NCBI RefSeq assembly: GCF_018294505.1
Contig: NC_057810.1
Coordinates: 707,307,359-707,371,358, forward strand
Direction: 5' to 3'
DNA: 64,000 nucleotides
DNA from: Triticum aestivum
Taxonomy: Eukaryota; Streptophyta; Magnoliopsida; Poales; Poaceae
Under the pieces are notes generated by a model. That model made no database searches and was not told the origin of the DNA. It was given only the letters and a program-made list of their open reading frames with translations. This document shows positions 20,100 to 30,372 of this stretch, in pieces; position 1 is the first letter of the stretch; every line of letters begins with the position of its first letter. A program made the position numbers and the translations under genes.

Positions 20100-22232
20100 A
20101 TGATAAACCCACGTATCATAACATGCATGGCTTTTTTTCATTTAATACCTGTTGACATGGTGGTGTCCATGGCGTTAGTTATGTTACTCTGCTCTGTCAT
20201 GCATGTCAGCTTTGTGGTACCTTACTTCTTCTTAGTAGAAATTCGAACTGAATGGCAACTTTATTTTTGATGTATTTGCGTAATAATTTCCTTCAGCTAT
20301 GCAAATTCCTCATGCAAAGCTCATGTGCTATTGTTTAACAATTGAATATCCGAACTGGCAAAAGATTGAGCACATTCCAAATAAGAAGTTTTCCATTTGG
20401 ATGCAACTGAAACTACTATCCACCAGGATCGCTGCTATGTTTCTGATTTTCTTTCTGACTGTCAGTTGGGTGCCTTATTGTTGAATCTTTATCTGGTTTT
20501 AGCTACTTGCTTTGTTGATTCCTGCGTGTTTGCATGGAAGTGATGTTGTGCGCATACTCTAAAAATGTGGACAACGCAAAATGGCATGGCTGCATGCAAT
20601 GATGAACATTGGATTTGGCCATCTACTTTGGGGGTATGTAATAATGGGGAATGAAGGAATACTGGATTTATTTTCTTCCATGTATGATTTGTAACTCTAT
20701 CTAATGTTGAACATGAAGCTGTCTGATTCCTATTGTTTGTAATAAGGTGATGAAAACTGAATTTGTTTGGTTCATGTGATTTGTAACATTGTCGAATGTT
20801 GGACGTCAAACTAATTGATTGCTATAAGGTTGATCATATCATGTGAAGAAGTTGGGAATTCGCTTACATAAGAAGCATGTACAACACAATTGTTAATCTA
20901 AACAACCACCACATACACAGGTAACAGAACTGATCTCCACCCATAATTACAACATCAGCAGCAGACTCAAAGCATCGAAGAACCAACCATGCAACAGTTG
21001 CCAAGTACCTGCAGGAACAAAACCAACTATCACATGTGTTGCCAGCATGCTGATTTCATGTCCGAGTTAGTACAACATAAGTGGCAATCTATACCCAAAC
21101 TAACATATACAATTTCTTCTAAGCTTAGGCAATTCCTATTATTTTGCAGTGGGATTTAATACTCTACAATATTCTGAAGCAGACATGCTTGGAAACTTCT
21201 CAAAATACCAACTGTAAACAATTGACAATCCTTTTAGCAAAAATATACATTATACCTTTGAATTTAACTATACAGATCAAGATAGATAACTCCTTAGGAT
21301 CTAAGGCCCATACAACCTCCTTTTTTGGTCGGACATGAGTGCAAAGAATCAAAACTCTAACAGCCAGTACCATATTCTTTAGTATCTAACAACCCCTACA
21401 ACAAACCATAATAACAAAGAGTTAAATATTATATGCTTTGGCCGGATACCAAATAGCTTAGGAATGAAGTTCAGTTTCTAAACCTCTGGTCTTACAGTAA
21501 CCTCATTGAAGAGTTAATAATAGGCAGGATGATATGCATTCAATACAAAAACACTTTAAACATCAAGGAGGTAAACACAATTCACTTCAACTATTATTTG
21601 TTGGACATGCTTTCTATTCTAATTCCCGCACTATTAGTAGTAGACAGATCAATACTAAAAGATAAAAGATTTTTATGGTTTTTAGTATGAACCCCCGATA
21701 CTAGTGATCTAAAAGGTCTTATATTTTTTTACATAGGGAGTACAAAATACATAAGTCCAATGTAAGATTATTTTACATGAAAGCTAAATATTTGTTGGAC
21801 TTACATAGGACCAAGTAAAGCAATGATTCTAGAGCCCAAACTACTAGCTACCATCCTTCATGCCAAAAAGATGTAGGCATCTAAACAAATGACATCCACC
21901 TGCACTTGATGACAATATAATGCCTTGGACAGATTGTTCTTCACTAATAGCTAAAAATCAATTAGCATTCAAAAACACTTGCTATCATTTAAAACATAAC
22001 GATGTAGAAGCATGCTATCTATAATTTTTTGACACTCCTGGTGCAAGTTAAACAACATAAAGTACCAACAGAAATGAACTCTACAGAGGAAAAGAACATA
22101 CATGACAATTTTGAAGTCCATAACCTTTATGTGAAGTTCAGGAAGGCTATTGATTTTTTGGGTAGGCGTGATTTAGTAGAATAGTTCCATTTGTTAAGCT
22201 TTAGCAAAAACTGTACAATAACGCTAGTCAAC
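20100..22232. other. Non-coding stretch
   Basis: No gene is recognised. A decayed Stowaway right end (GATCTAAAAGGTCTTATATT then ACATAGGGAG before TA at 21741) is visible at about 21704-21742. Nothing else was identified. Confidence 0.4.
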
Positions 22233-22365
22233 TGAGCCAAACTTATCTAGATGGGTTAATTACTGTATACTGAATGAAATCAATTAATGTAGATGCCCGC
22301 GCAGTGAGCCAAACTTATCTTGATGCGCTAATTACTGTATATTGAATAAAATCAATTAATGTGAA
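22233..22365. repeat. 72-bp tandem duplication
   Basis: TGAGCCAAACTTATCT starts at 22233 and again at 22305, each followed by a variant of TTAATTACTGTATA and ATCAATTAATGT. Confidence 0.8.
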
Positions 22366-22370
22366 GTTCA

Positions 22371-23541
22371 AAACTCATAGGCAAGATACATTTATTGGAA
22401 ATTTCATTCCAGATAGACAACTTTGCAAAAGAAGCCAAAGATTGGCAGTGAAAATGAAATAATATTAAAAGGTGTGCATGGGGTAGCTGATTCACAGTAA
22501 TAAAAACATTGGCCAACATAATGTAGGCATCAACCACAATCTGAAAAATGACTGAGATGTCAGGCATCACAATATGAGAGGGATATTAAACCATCAAAAG
22601 TTTAGGCAGACCATCAATTTTCATTCTCACATGTATCTCTACTTATAAAAGATACCAACCTCTTAAAAGCCTAAGATGTTCTTATGATTAATACTGTTCA
22701 ACAATCATCATCGTCATTGGTCTAAGGATGACATACTATAGGTCTCAAGATAACTATAACCAATAACAACAGTAGGAGAAAAATGATTTTTAGAAAGCAA
22801 TTTTTATTAAAGTGACGAAATTTTGTTAATTAGACGAAACCAGAGAAACAATTTCTCACACCACGGGAAGGTTGAGAAGAAGTCCATGGTCAATGTGAAT
22901 GCGACCATACAAAGAAGAGGCATGCCACTAATGGTGCCACCCACCACAAAGAATCTACAATGATGGGAAACACATAATAATTAGAACCAAAGCTGCAAGA
23001 ACATGTAAATCAAACTGAGCAAGGAAAATGTGAGAAGGGCAATATTACTACACTTCAAAGAAAAACCGCATAAGCCATCCACTTTGTGGCCTCTATGGCG
23101 CTGTTGTCGCCTCGCACCGACACCTCCCGAGGCCATCCTTATCTTTTGCTCGTCAGCCTCAGCTATTAAAGCGTTCCCAAGAATGCCTGCAAGCTCCATC
23201 CTTCTCCCCTACCCCCTCTGCAAAATCACACCAGGTCGAGCCGTTCCTCCCCGTTCCGGCGAAATTGCCGCTGCCAAATTCCACGTCCATGACGAACTCC
23301 CAACACCTCCCCGCTACAAGCCCAGCGACAACCCGTCGAGACCAAGGCCCAGCCCACAACTCAACTCTTAGCGACACGCGGCCTACATATGTGACAGAGA
23401 GAAGGTCATTCATGGGGCCCTTTGCTGTTCAGAGGCATGGCTTTGCTTGTGGATGATTATGATCAAAAAAATATCCTACTTCGGTAGTTTTTGATGGTCT
23501 ATATATCTGATCTCCTATGTATACGCACAAAAGATAAGTTT
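22371..23541. repeat. Segmental duplication, copy 1 (partner 28473-29653)
   Basis: Starting at AAACTCATAGGCAAGATACA, nearly every base aligns with 28473-29653 in the same orientation, with scattered substitutions and a few indels (for example, about 16 extra bases after CAGGTCGAG in copy 2). The block includes a short minus-strand ORF and its upstream GC-rich region. The copies lie 6.1 kb apart. Confidence 0.9.
22981..23199 (-). CDS. Hypothetical 72-residue protein, copy 1
   Basis: An ATG at 23199 opens a 72-codon frame: MELAGILGNALIAEADEQKI, then a basic segment RRQQRHRGHK, then a hydrophobic C-terminus IALLTFSLLSLIYMFLQLWF that could span a membrane. The duplicated copy at 29297 keeps the same start, stop and length but differs at about eleven residues. 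Upstream is a GC-rich region shared by both copies. The sequence may instead be a first exon whose intron starts before the hydrophobic part, since AT content rises there. The family is not recognised. The retained frame in two copies is weak support for coding. Confidence 0.3.
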   Translation of the reverse strand: MELAGILGNALIAEADEQKIRMASGGVGARRQQRHRGHKVDGLCGFSLKCSNIALLTFSLLSLIYMFLQLWF

Positions 23542-23690
23542 GTTTCAGAAAATATCTAAGGTAAAATACCAAAACCGAAACAAGGGGTTTGTTCCAACTA
23601 AAATTGTAGTGAGCAGCACATTCAAACAAGAAAACCCAGCAAACACACCGAAACGAAAATTAAAGGGCTATTCTGTTTGCTGAGAAAGTT
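23542..23690. repeat. Segment related to 36080-36242
   Basis: AATACCAAAACCGAAACAA, then CCAACTAAAATTGTAGT, GCACATTCAAACAAGAAAA and CCCAGCA occur here and again upstream of the receptor kinase pseudogene at about 36085-36190, in the same order and orientation with indels. Confidence 0.75.
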
Positions 23691-24633
23691 CAAAATACCA
23701 AAATTTGAAATTCTACAAAATACCAAAAGTTGAAATTCTAAAGTTCGAAGCAAACAGAGAAGAAAAACTTATCCTTCTACTTGTGAACTTCATCAGCCAT
23801 CAGTCACGCCATTGGGGGACAGACCAGCGACAACGCCTCAAGACGCCGCCCTGTGATAGCAAAACGACAGCCACCCCGGCCGCCTCCAAGAGGCGGCCGG
23901 CGGCTGACCAGCGGATACCCTAGTCTCCCTAGGAGTCGCCTCGTACGTACAGGAGAAAAAATGCTTCAACAATTGCTCCGTTTCCTTCCTCTGCCTGCCT
24001 TCCTAGTGCTAGTGGAATCGATCTCTGCAATACGTTGTCCACTATCGCCTTATGCAGCGAGCCGAACAATGTTGACATGGTCGTTTGACCGCCCATCGAG
24101 GGACTTAGCCCGGCCCTGGGTGACGATGTTGGGCCTATTACTCATGAAAGGGAGGGATCCCCAACTTTCTTCTCCTAAAAGAGGGAAACCAAGTGTTATA
24201 AACATTATAAGGGTATATCTTCAATGCGGACCCCAAAATGGACAAGGTATTTGCCCGCGGACGTGTCTATGGACAGTGATGCGGGAGCTGGTGATCCAAC
24301 CGTCAACATGATCGCATACATTTCAAAGGGAATTTCAACGAACCAAACGATTTTCATGCAAACACATGGCCCTGCTTCATGACTACATCAACAAGAAATT
24401 GAGGGCCAATCTATCAACAACTAACCATAAGTACATTGAAATCAAATCATAGTGTGAATGTGCACTCAAAATAGGCTTTCGTCCCACTTTTTATATATAA
24501 AGCACTAACCAAAACCATATCCAAACAAGTTCACAAAGTGCAAAAGAGAAAATAACAGGTCTACTAGGGCAAAACACAAGGCATGCCCAGAAAATGAAAA
24601 CAAAATGTCATACACAACTCCTCAAAGCTGAAA

Positions 24634-25364
24634 GTCTTTGTTATGAGTAACTGTACAAATGGCAGACCTACGGATGGTAGCCACAAAATGATCCACCGAC
24701 CCCCCCCCCCCACCGCCACCACCAATTCTCACTAATACCTCCTGAACTTCACGCAGTCTATCGAGGAAGCATATGGGTTGTTGGTTGGGAGATAATGTGG
24801 GAGAGGGGTCGCCCATGTGGAAAAAAAATGGACATCCACCCAGAAAAGGGCATTACATTATTGATTAGCATCTTTCAGTTGTGACTATGGTAAAGAAACA
24901 AGGGCTTCAAAACAAGTGTTTGTTATGACTAACTGTACAAATGGCAGACCTATGGATGCTAGCCACAAAATGATCTATGCCCCGCCCCCCAACACCACCA
25001 CCAATTTCCACTAATCTGTCATGAACTTCATCGGGATTCGGGAAAGGATATGGGTTGTTGGTTGGGAGATAATGTGGGAGAGGGGTCGCCCATGTGGAAA
25101 AACTGGTCCACCAAGAAAAGGGCATTACATTATTGATTAGCGGCTTTTAGTTGTGACTGTGGTAAACAAATGAGGGTTCGAAAACAAGTGTTTGTTATGA
25201 CTAATTGTACAAATGGCAGACCTACAGATGGTAGCCATAAAATGATCTACGGGCACCCCTCCCCTACCAATTCCCACTAATCCCTCCTGAATTTCACGCG
25301 TTCTATCGGGTAAGGATATGGGTTGTCAGTTGGGAGATAATGTGGGAGAGGGGTTCACCCATGT
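24634..25364. repeat. Tandem array of ~280-bp units (2.6 copies)
   Basis: Units begin TTTGTTATGA(C/G)TAACTGTAC at 24634, 24916 and 25188. Each continues with CAAATGGCAGACCTA, a C-rich run (C10 in the first unit near 24699), TATGGGTTGTTGGTTGGGAG and GAGAGGGGTCGCCCATGTGG. On the minus strand the three units translate to similar peptides (DHFVA(T/S)I(R/H)RSAICTV), but not in one continuous frame. Confidence 0.85.
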
Positions 25365-25800
25365 GGGGTGGGAGCACACTCTAGGAAATAGTTGGACGCA
25401 CACATGGGAAAGATCCTGGTGGGACCAACGCGCGTGTTTCTCTTTTGCAATTTATTCCTATGTCAAGTTTTCCACAATTTTAAAAGTTCATTTTTTTAGT
25501 GTTCATTTCTGAAAGTTGAAGTTTTTATAGTTCAAAATACCAAAAGTTGATATTCAAAAGTTCAAAATACCTAAAAGTTGAAAGCCGGTACTGCAACTTC
25601 TGAAGTTGCCAAAAACTTTTCACTTCTCGATTGTCAGTAATCAATCATACCCTTGTTGGCTGGCAAAACTATGTAAACTTCAAGGCCCATAACCCTGGCC
25701 AAGCTGGGTTGGGCTCCATCCAAGAAGCCTTGGTTCGGTTGCACCATGATGGAATTGATTGTCTAAAAAAAACCAGGATGGAATTGTTGACAAAGAGTTT

Positions 25801-26639
25801 TTTTTTTTGCATAGTAATACGTGTCTCTTTATATCATAAGGATCATAGTACAAGGCACGTACAGACCGAACTGGCAAAACTGAAAAGACAGCAAATCGCT
25901 AGCCTTTGCACAAAGGAATAACAACCAAGAAGTAAAATTACAATCAAGACCGAAGAAACCTCTGAACTTGACACCAACGCCCGTCACCAGCCTCTGGAAC
26001 CACCATAGCAGCCACCAAAGGAAAAAAAATGATGAATCACCTTCACATCCGAGCTCGAAGCGGCTCCATCGCTGATATGCAGCTTTGCGGACCTCCAAGG
26101 TGGCTCACCAAAAGCGAAACCATTACCGTTGAACGAATTAGACCGGGCAACACCCCGAACACGCCATCAAACTCTAGATATGGCACCCCACACGACTAAG
26201 ACGCCGGAGGAGAAAACCACACCTGTCATCCACAAACCACGAACCCAGCACACGATCCACCATCTTCCAGATGCCGTCGATGCAGACCACAATCTGCATC
26301 CGCTCTTGAACTACCTCCCAAGCTCCGCGCCGACGCTGGAGCAAACGCCGTCGCAACGGCGGAGCCCGAGGACACAGATCCACCACGAGGATGTCCGCCG
26401 CCATGCCATCCTTGTTTGAACAGACTGATTGCCAAATCCATCCCCGACCATAGACCATAGGACCGATCGCCTCGTCGGAGTAGGGTCTGAACTAATAGAG
26501 TAAAAAGCGATCCACACGCGTGGATCCGGCGACCCCCCTCATCACCGACGACCGAGGCCGCCGGCGGAGGGGAGCCGCCGGAGGGCGGCGGCATGGGAAA
26601 CTCCCGGCGGCAAGGTCGTCTTTTCTTTCTTCAAGCGGG
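25801..26639 (-). mobile_element. Short non-autonomous LINE-like retroposon with target duplication
   Basis: On the minus strand the element starts at 26639 with GCCCGCTTGAAG, has a GC-rich 5' part (ATGCCGCCGCCCTCC at about 26594) and ends in an A tail (T run on the + strand from 25801, partly merged with the target site). CAAAGAGTTT occurs exactly on both sides (25791-25800, 26640-26649), a clear 10-bp target duplication. An ORF of about 120 codons opens at 26594 but does not resemble a polymerase, so movement would depend on a LINE elsewhere. Length is 839 bp. Confidence 0.75.
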
Positions 26640-26849
26640 CAAAGAGTTTGTTTCTCCTCATGCTAATCAACGTACAGTCTTTTTTTATTGAACTCATCCG
26701 TATATTGTATAATTTGTTAACAGAACTTCCCTACCTTGATCCCTGAATGCTCGGAAATCGTGCGTCCATTCCTCCTGTTTTATCTCAACAGTGGGATGCA
26801 TGCATGAGAATGGTGCGAAATTTCAGGCTCATCTCGACGACACCAGCAC

Positions 26850-26857
26850 TATATATA
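26850..26857 (+). promoter_or_regulatory. TATA box of exonuclease pseudogene copy 2
   Basis: TATATATA lies 100 bases upstream of the ATG at 26957 and is the counterpart of the box at 6267. Confidence 0.55.
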
Positions 26858-26956
26858 CGACCGGCACAAGCAAGAGACCCCAAACCCTACTCAAAATCCT
26901 ATCGCGCCGTCTTGTCGAGAAAGGAAGCTAATAAAGTCCTCGATCAACCTGATCTA

Positions 26957-27550
26957 ATGGCCGAAAGATACAACACCGATGTCGTTATGGACGACGGCAC
27001 CACGATCCACACCACCCGTGACATCCTCGTCCCATGACGTCTATCGGTTCATCGAGGAGGTGCAGGGGTCCCAGATCCGCATCGCCGGCCTCGACGCCGA
27101 GTGGCGGCCCAACCGCAAGAGAGGCGCCGGACAGAACCCGATCGCCGTCCTCCAGCTCTGCGTGGGCCGCCGCTGCCTCGTGTACCAGATCATCCACGGC
27201 ACCGGCATCCCCATCTCGCTGTGCAGCTTCCTCTACCTCTCCGGCTCCACCTTCGTCGGCCTCGGGATCGCCGAGGACGCGAAACGCCTGCGTGATGAGT
27301 ACAGCCTCGAGGTGTCCAACGCGGTCGACCCGAGGGAGCTGGCGGCGAACTCACCGCACCGGCCGCGGCCGGAGCTGCGGCGGGCCGGGCTGAAAGACTT
27401 GGCGCTCGCGGTGATGGGGGCGCGCATCGCGAAGCCGCCAGAGGTGACGACTGGGAGGCGCCGTCGCTGTCCAGGGAGCAGGTCGAGTACACCTGCATCG
27501 ACGCCTACGTATCCTCCGACATCGGCCGCCTGCTGCTCACCGGTAATTAG
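26957..27550 (+). pseudogene. Werner-like 3'-5' exonuclease pseudogene, copy 2
   Basis: The ATG at 26957 begins MAERYNTDVVMDDGTTIHTT. One extra C near 27017 (ACCACCC where copy 1 has ACCACC) then shifts the frame. In the shifted frame the exonuclease core is well kept: GSQIRIAGLDAEWRPN with the exo I Asp and Glu, NPIAVLQLCVGRRCLVYQII, STFVGLGIAEDAKRLRDEY (exo II region, Asp), and DLALAVMGARIAKPPEV. Seven bases present in copy 1 are missing after GTGACGAC (about 27455), moving the end into a third frame that reads EQVEYTCIDAYVSSDIGRLL with the tyrosine-containing exo III-like block, then TAG at 27548-27550. Only two small indels disable the gene. Plant members of this family have a DEDDy active site and act on nucleic acid 3' ends. 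Confidence 0.85.
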
Positions 27551-28472
27551 TAAGTGCTACTACTCTACTAGTACGTACTACCAGACTACGTCGCCTATAT
27601 ATGCAACTAGCATACGAGATCAGACCTGCCGACAGAATGTCAAGTTCGTAGTTGATCCATTGTTTTCTCCAGAAAGATAGTTCAGGCTTCGGCCCGACAG
27701 AATGTTCGCTTTTCTCTGGCTACATGCATCGTGTCATCTTCTGTTAAACTCCGCCAAATCTCCATCGTGGTTCTCTGCATCAATGGTTACATGGAGCATT
27801 TAGTCTGTCGTACAGGTAATGAAGGTTTAGACATTCGGCGGCAAGCGTCTATTACTACCCTTTTAAGATTTGGTAACAGGTGCCATGCATGATAAATCAA
27901 AAGTTCGAAATCATGCCTAGGTTCTTCCCATCAGTGTTGCTCAAACCACGAAAGATTACTTCCTGTTGCGTTACTCTCTGGCGTGAGGAAAGGACACCAT
28001 TATTTACTTAATTACTTTCATTCAATGATTGCATTGCATCATGTCCATCGATCAAATATAAGACAATACCATGCAGCTTACCATAGAGCCATTTATTAGT
28101 TCACAAGAAGATGTCTAACAGAGATTAAGCTTAGTTATATGCAACAAAGATCACTAAACGAAATGAGTCACTGATACTATCCGACAAAATAAATAAACAA
28201 AATAAGCAAATTGCATTGCAGAATCCAGAGACAGGAAATCAACAACTTACAAGTTCATCTCAAATAGATTTTCTTTCCTCTCCGACAGAACTATCTATTA
28301 ACATAAACAGGAGCATCAGCGGTGTTGTCATACATACGACTCTGTTCTCACGCCCACCCCACGAGCTTGCCCGAATGTTGCTCTAGTACATCTTATAGCC
28401 ACACCAACCTTGCCGCGTCCCTGCTCCGACGCCATGGAAGGTCGCCATGGAAGGCCGCGTCTCTTGCCTATG
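27551..28472. other. Non-coding stretch right of exonuclease copy 2
   Basis: No gene or repeat was recognised before the second segmental duplication copy starts at 28473. Confidence 0.4.
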
Positions 28473-29653
28473 AAACTCATAGGCAAGATACATTTATCGG
28501 AAATTTCATTTCAGACAGACAACTTTGCAAAAGAAGCCAAAGATTAGCAGTGAAAATGAAATAATATTAAAAGGTGTGCATGGGGTAGCTGATTCACAGT
28601 AATAAAAACATTGGTCAACATAATGTAGGCATCAACCACAATCTGAAAATGACTGAGATGTCAGGCATCACAATATGAGAGGGAGATTAAACCATCAAAA
28701 GTTCAGGCAGACCATCAATTTTCATACTCACATGTATCTCTACTTATAAAAGATACCAACCTCTTAAAAGCCTAAGATGTTCTTATGATCAATACTGTTC
28801 AACAATCATCATCATCATTGGTCTAAGGACGACATACTATAGGTCTCAAGATAACTATAACCTATAACAGCAGTAGGAGAAAAATGATTTTAAAAAGCAA
28901 TTTTATTAAAGTGGCGAACTTTTGTTAATTAGACGAAACCAGAGAAAAAAGCAATTGCTCACACCATGGGAAGGTTGAGAAGAAGTCCATGGTCAATGAG
29001 AATGTGACCATACAAAGAAGAGGCATCCCACTAATGGTGCCACCCACCACAGAATCTACAATGATGGGCAACACATAATTAGAACCAAAGCTGCAAGAAC
29101 ATGTAAATCAAACTGAGCAAGGAAAATGTGAGAAGGGCAATATTATAACACTTAAAAGAAAAATCGCATAAGCCATCCCCTTTGTGGCCTCTATGGCGCC
29201 GTTGCCGCTTCGCACTGACACCTCCCGAGGTCCTCCTTATCTCCGGCTCGTCGGCCTCAGCTATTAAAGCATTCCCGAGAATGCCTGCAAGCTCCATCCT
29301 CCTCCCCTACCCCCTCTGCAAAATCACACCAGGTCGAGGAATCGATCTCTAGTGCCGTTCCTCCCCCTCCAGGCGAAATTACCGCCGCCGAATTCCACGT
29401 CCATGGCGAACTCCAAACACCTCCCCGCTACAAGCCCAGCGACAACCCGTCGAGACCAAGGCCCAGCCCATGACTCAACTCTCAGCGACACGCGGCCTAC
29501 ATATGTGACAGAGAGAAGGTCGTTCATGGGGCCCTTGTCTGTTCAGAGGTACGGCTTTGCTTGTGGATGATTATGATCGAAAAAGATCCTACTTCGGTGG
29601 ATTTTGGTGGTCTATACATCTGATCTCGTATGTATAAGCACAAAAGATAAGTT
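28473..29653. repeat. Segmental duplication, copy 2 (partner 22371-23541)
   Basis: It aligns along its full length with copy 1 in the same orientation. Right of 29653 the sequences diverge at GATAAGTT. Confidence 0.9.
29079..29297 (-). CDS. Hypothetical 72-residue protein, copy 2
   Basis: This is the counterpart of the ORF at 22981-23199, with the same ATG context and the same stop. Differences include Pro-Glu for Gln-Lys after EADE and Asp for Gly in GLC(D/G)FS. The C-terminal 18 residues (IALLTFSLLSLIYMFLQL) are identical, although the surrounding DNA has diverged by several per cent. No family is recognised. Confidence 0.3.
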   Translation of the reverse strand: MELAGILGNALIAEADEPEIRRTSGGVSAKRQRRHRGHKGDGLCDFSFKCYNIALLTFSLLSLIYMFLQLWF

Positions 29654-30286
29654 CACTTTGCTCCTGCATGATCATGTGCTGGTTCACTTTGCAATTGCCA
29701 TGGTTTACTGTTGCTTGCATACTATGTAGCTCTGTTGACTGGCACATGTCGATCTTGCATTCGGTTGATTAGCACCATTCCATGTTTTACTTCTTTAGCA
29801 GCATACCTCGTGGGTTAGCTATCCATTAGGAGCACCATTCCCATGCGGGTTCAAGGGCATGCTGGGAGAGGAGGGCAACGATGCAGAAACCATCATTTGT
29901 CAAGTGTTTTAGTGGGTTGTAGCATCATCTTGTTTGTCTCATTCGAGATGATAGGCGTGCGCGTAACTTATATGTGTCCTAATGAGAGAGATACATGCCC
30001 GACATGTTGAACGATTTGCTGGCAGAAATTCTAAATTGTTTTGCCAAATATCGTTCTAACTTGACACCATTTTACTGCCATGAAAATGTTTCACTTTTTC
30101 CCCTAACACGAGGTTTGTTGCTGGTACTTTGTAAACTACACCAGCATAAAAGTTGACTTATTTCAACAAGTTAGGTTCGGTTGTAGTTGTTTTTTGATGT
30201 TATGGTGTCTTAATGTCTTTCGGCACTCTGAAGTTAATTAAGTTTGTATATACATCACGGGAACTGAATTGAAATAAAACCCACTG

Positions 30287-30370
30287 CTCCCTCCGTCCCA
30301 TAATATATAAGAGCGTTTTTACACTAGTGCAGTGTAAAAAGCGCTCTTATATATTATGGGACGGAGGGAG
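30287..30370. mobile_element. Stowaway MITE, near-perfect 84-bp hairpin
   Basis: It starts CTCCCTCCGTCCCATAATAT and ends with the exact complement, GGGACGGAGGGAG. The arms AAGAGCGTTTTTACACT and AGTGTAAAAAGCGCTCTT meet around a 4-base centre. TA follows the right end (30371-30372); the left flank reads TG, a decayed TA. Confidence 0.9.
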
Positions 30371-30372
30371 TA

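Noticed and set aside
19752..20112. Minus-strand frame of about 120 codons
   Set aside because: It contains the translated GT/GC microsatellite and runs antisense to the coiled-coil gene remnant.
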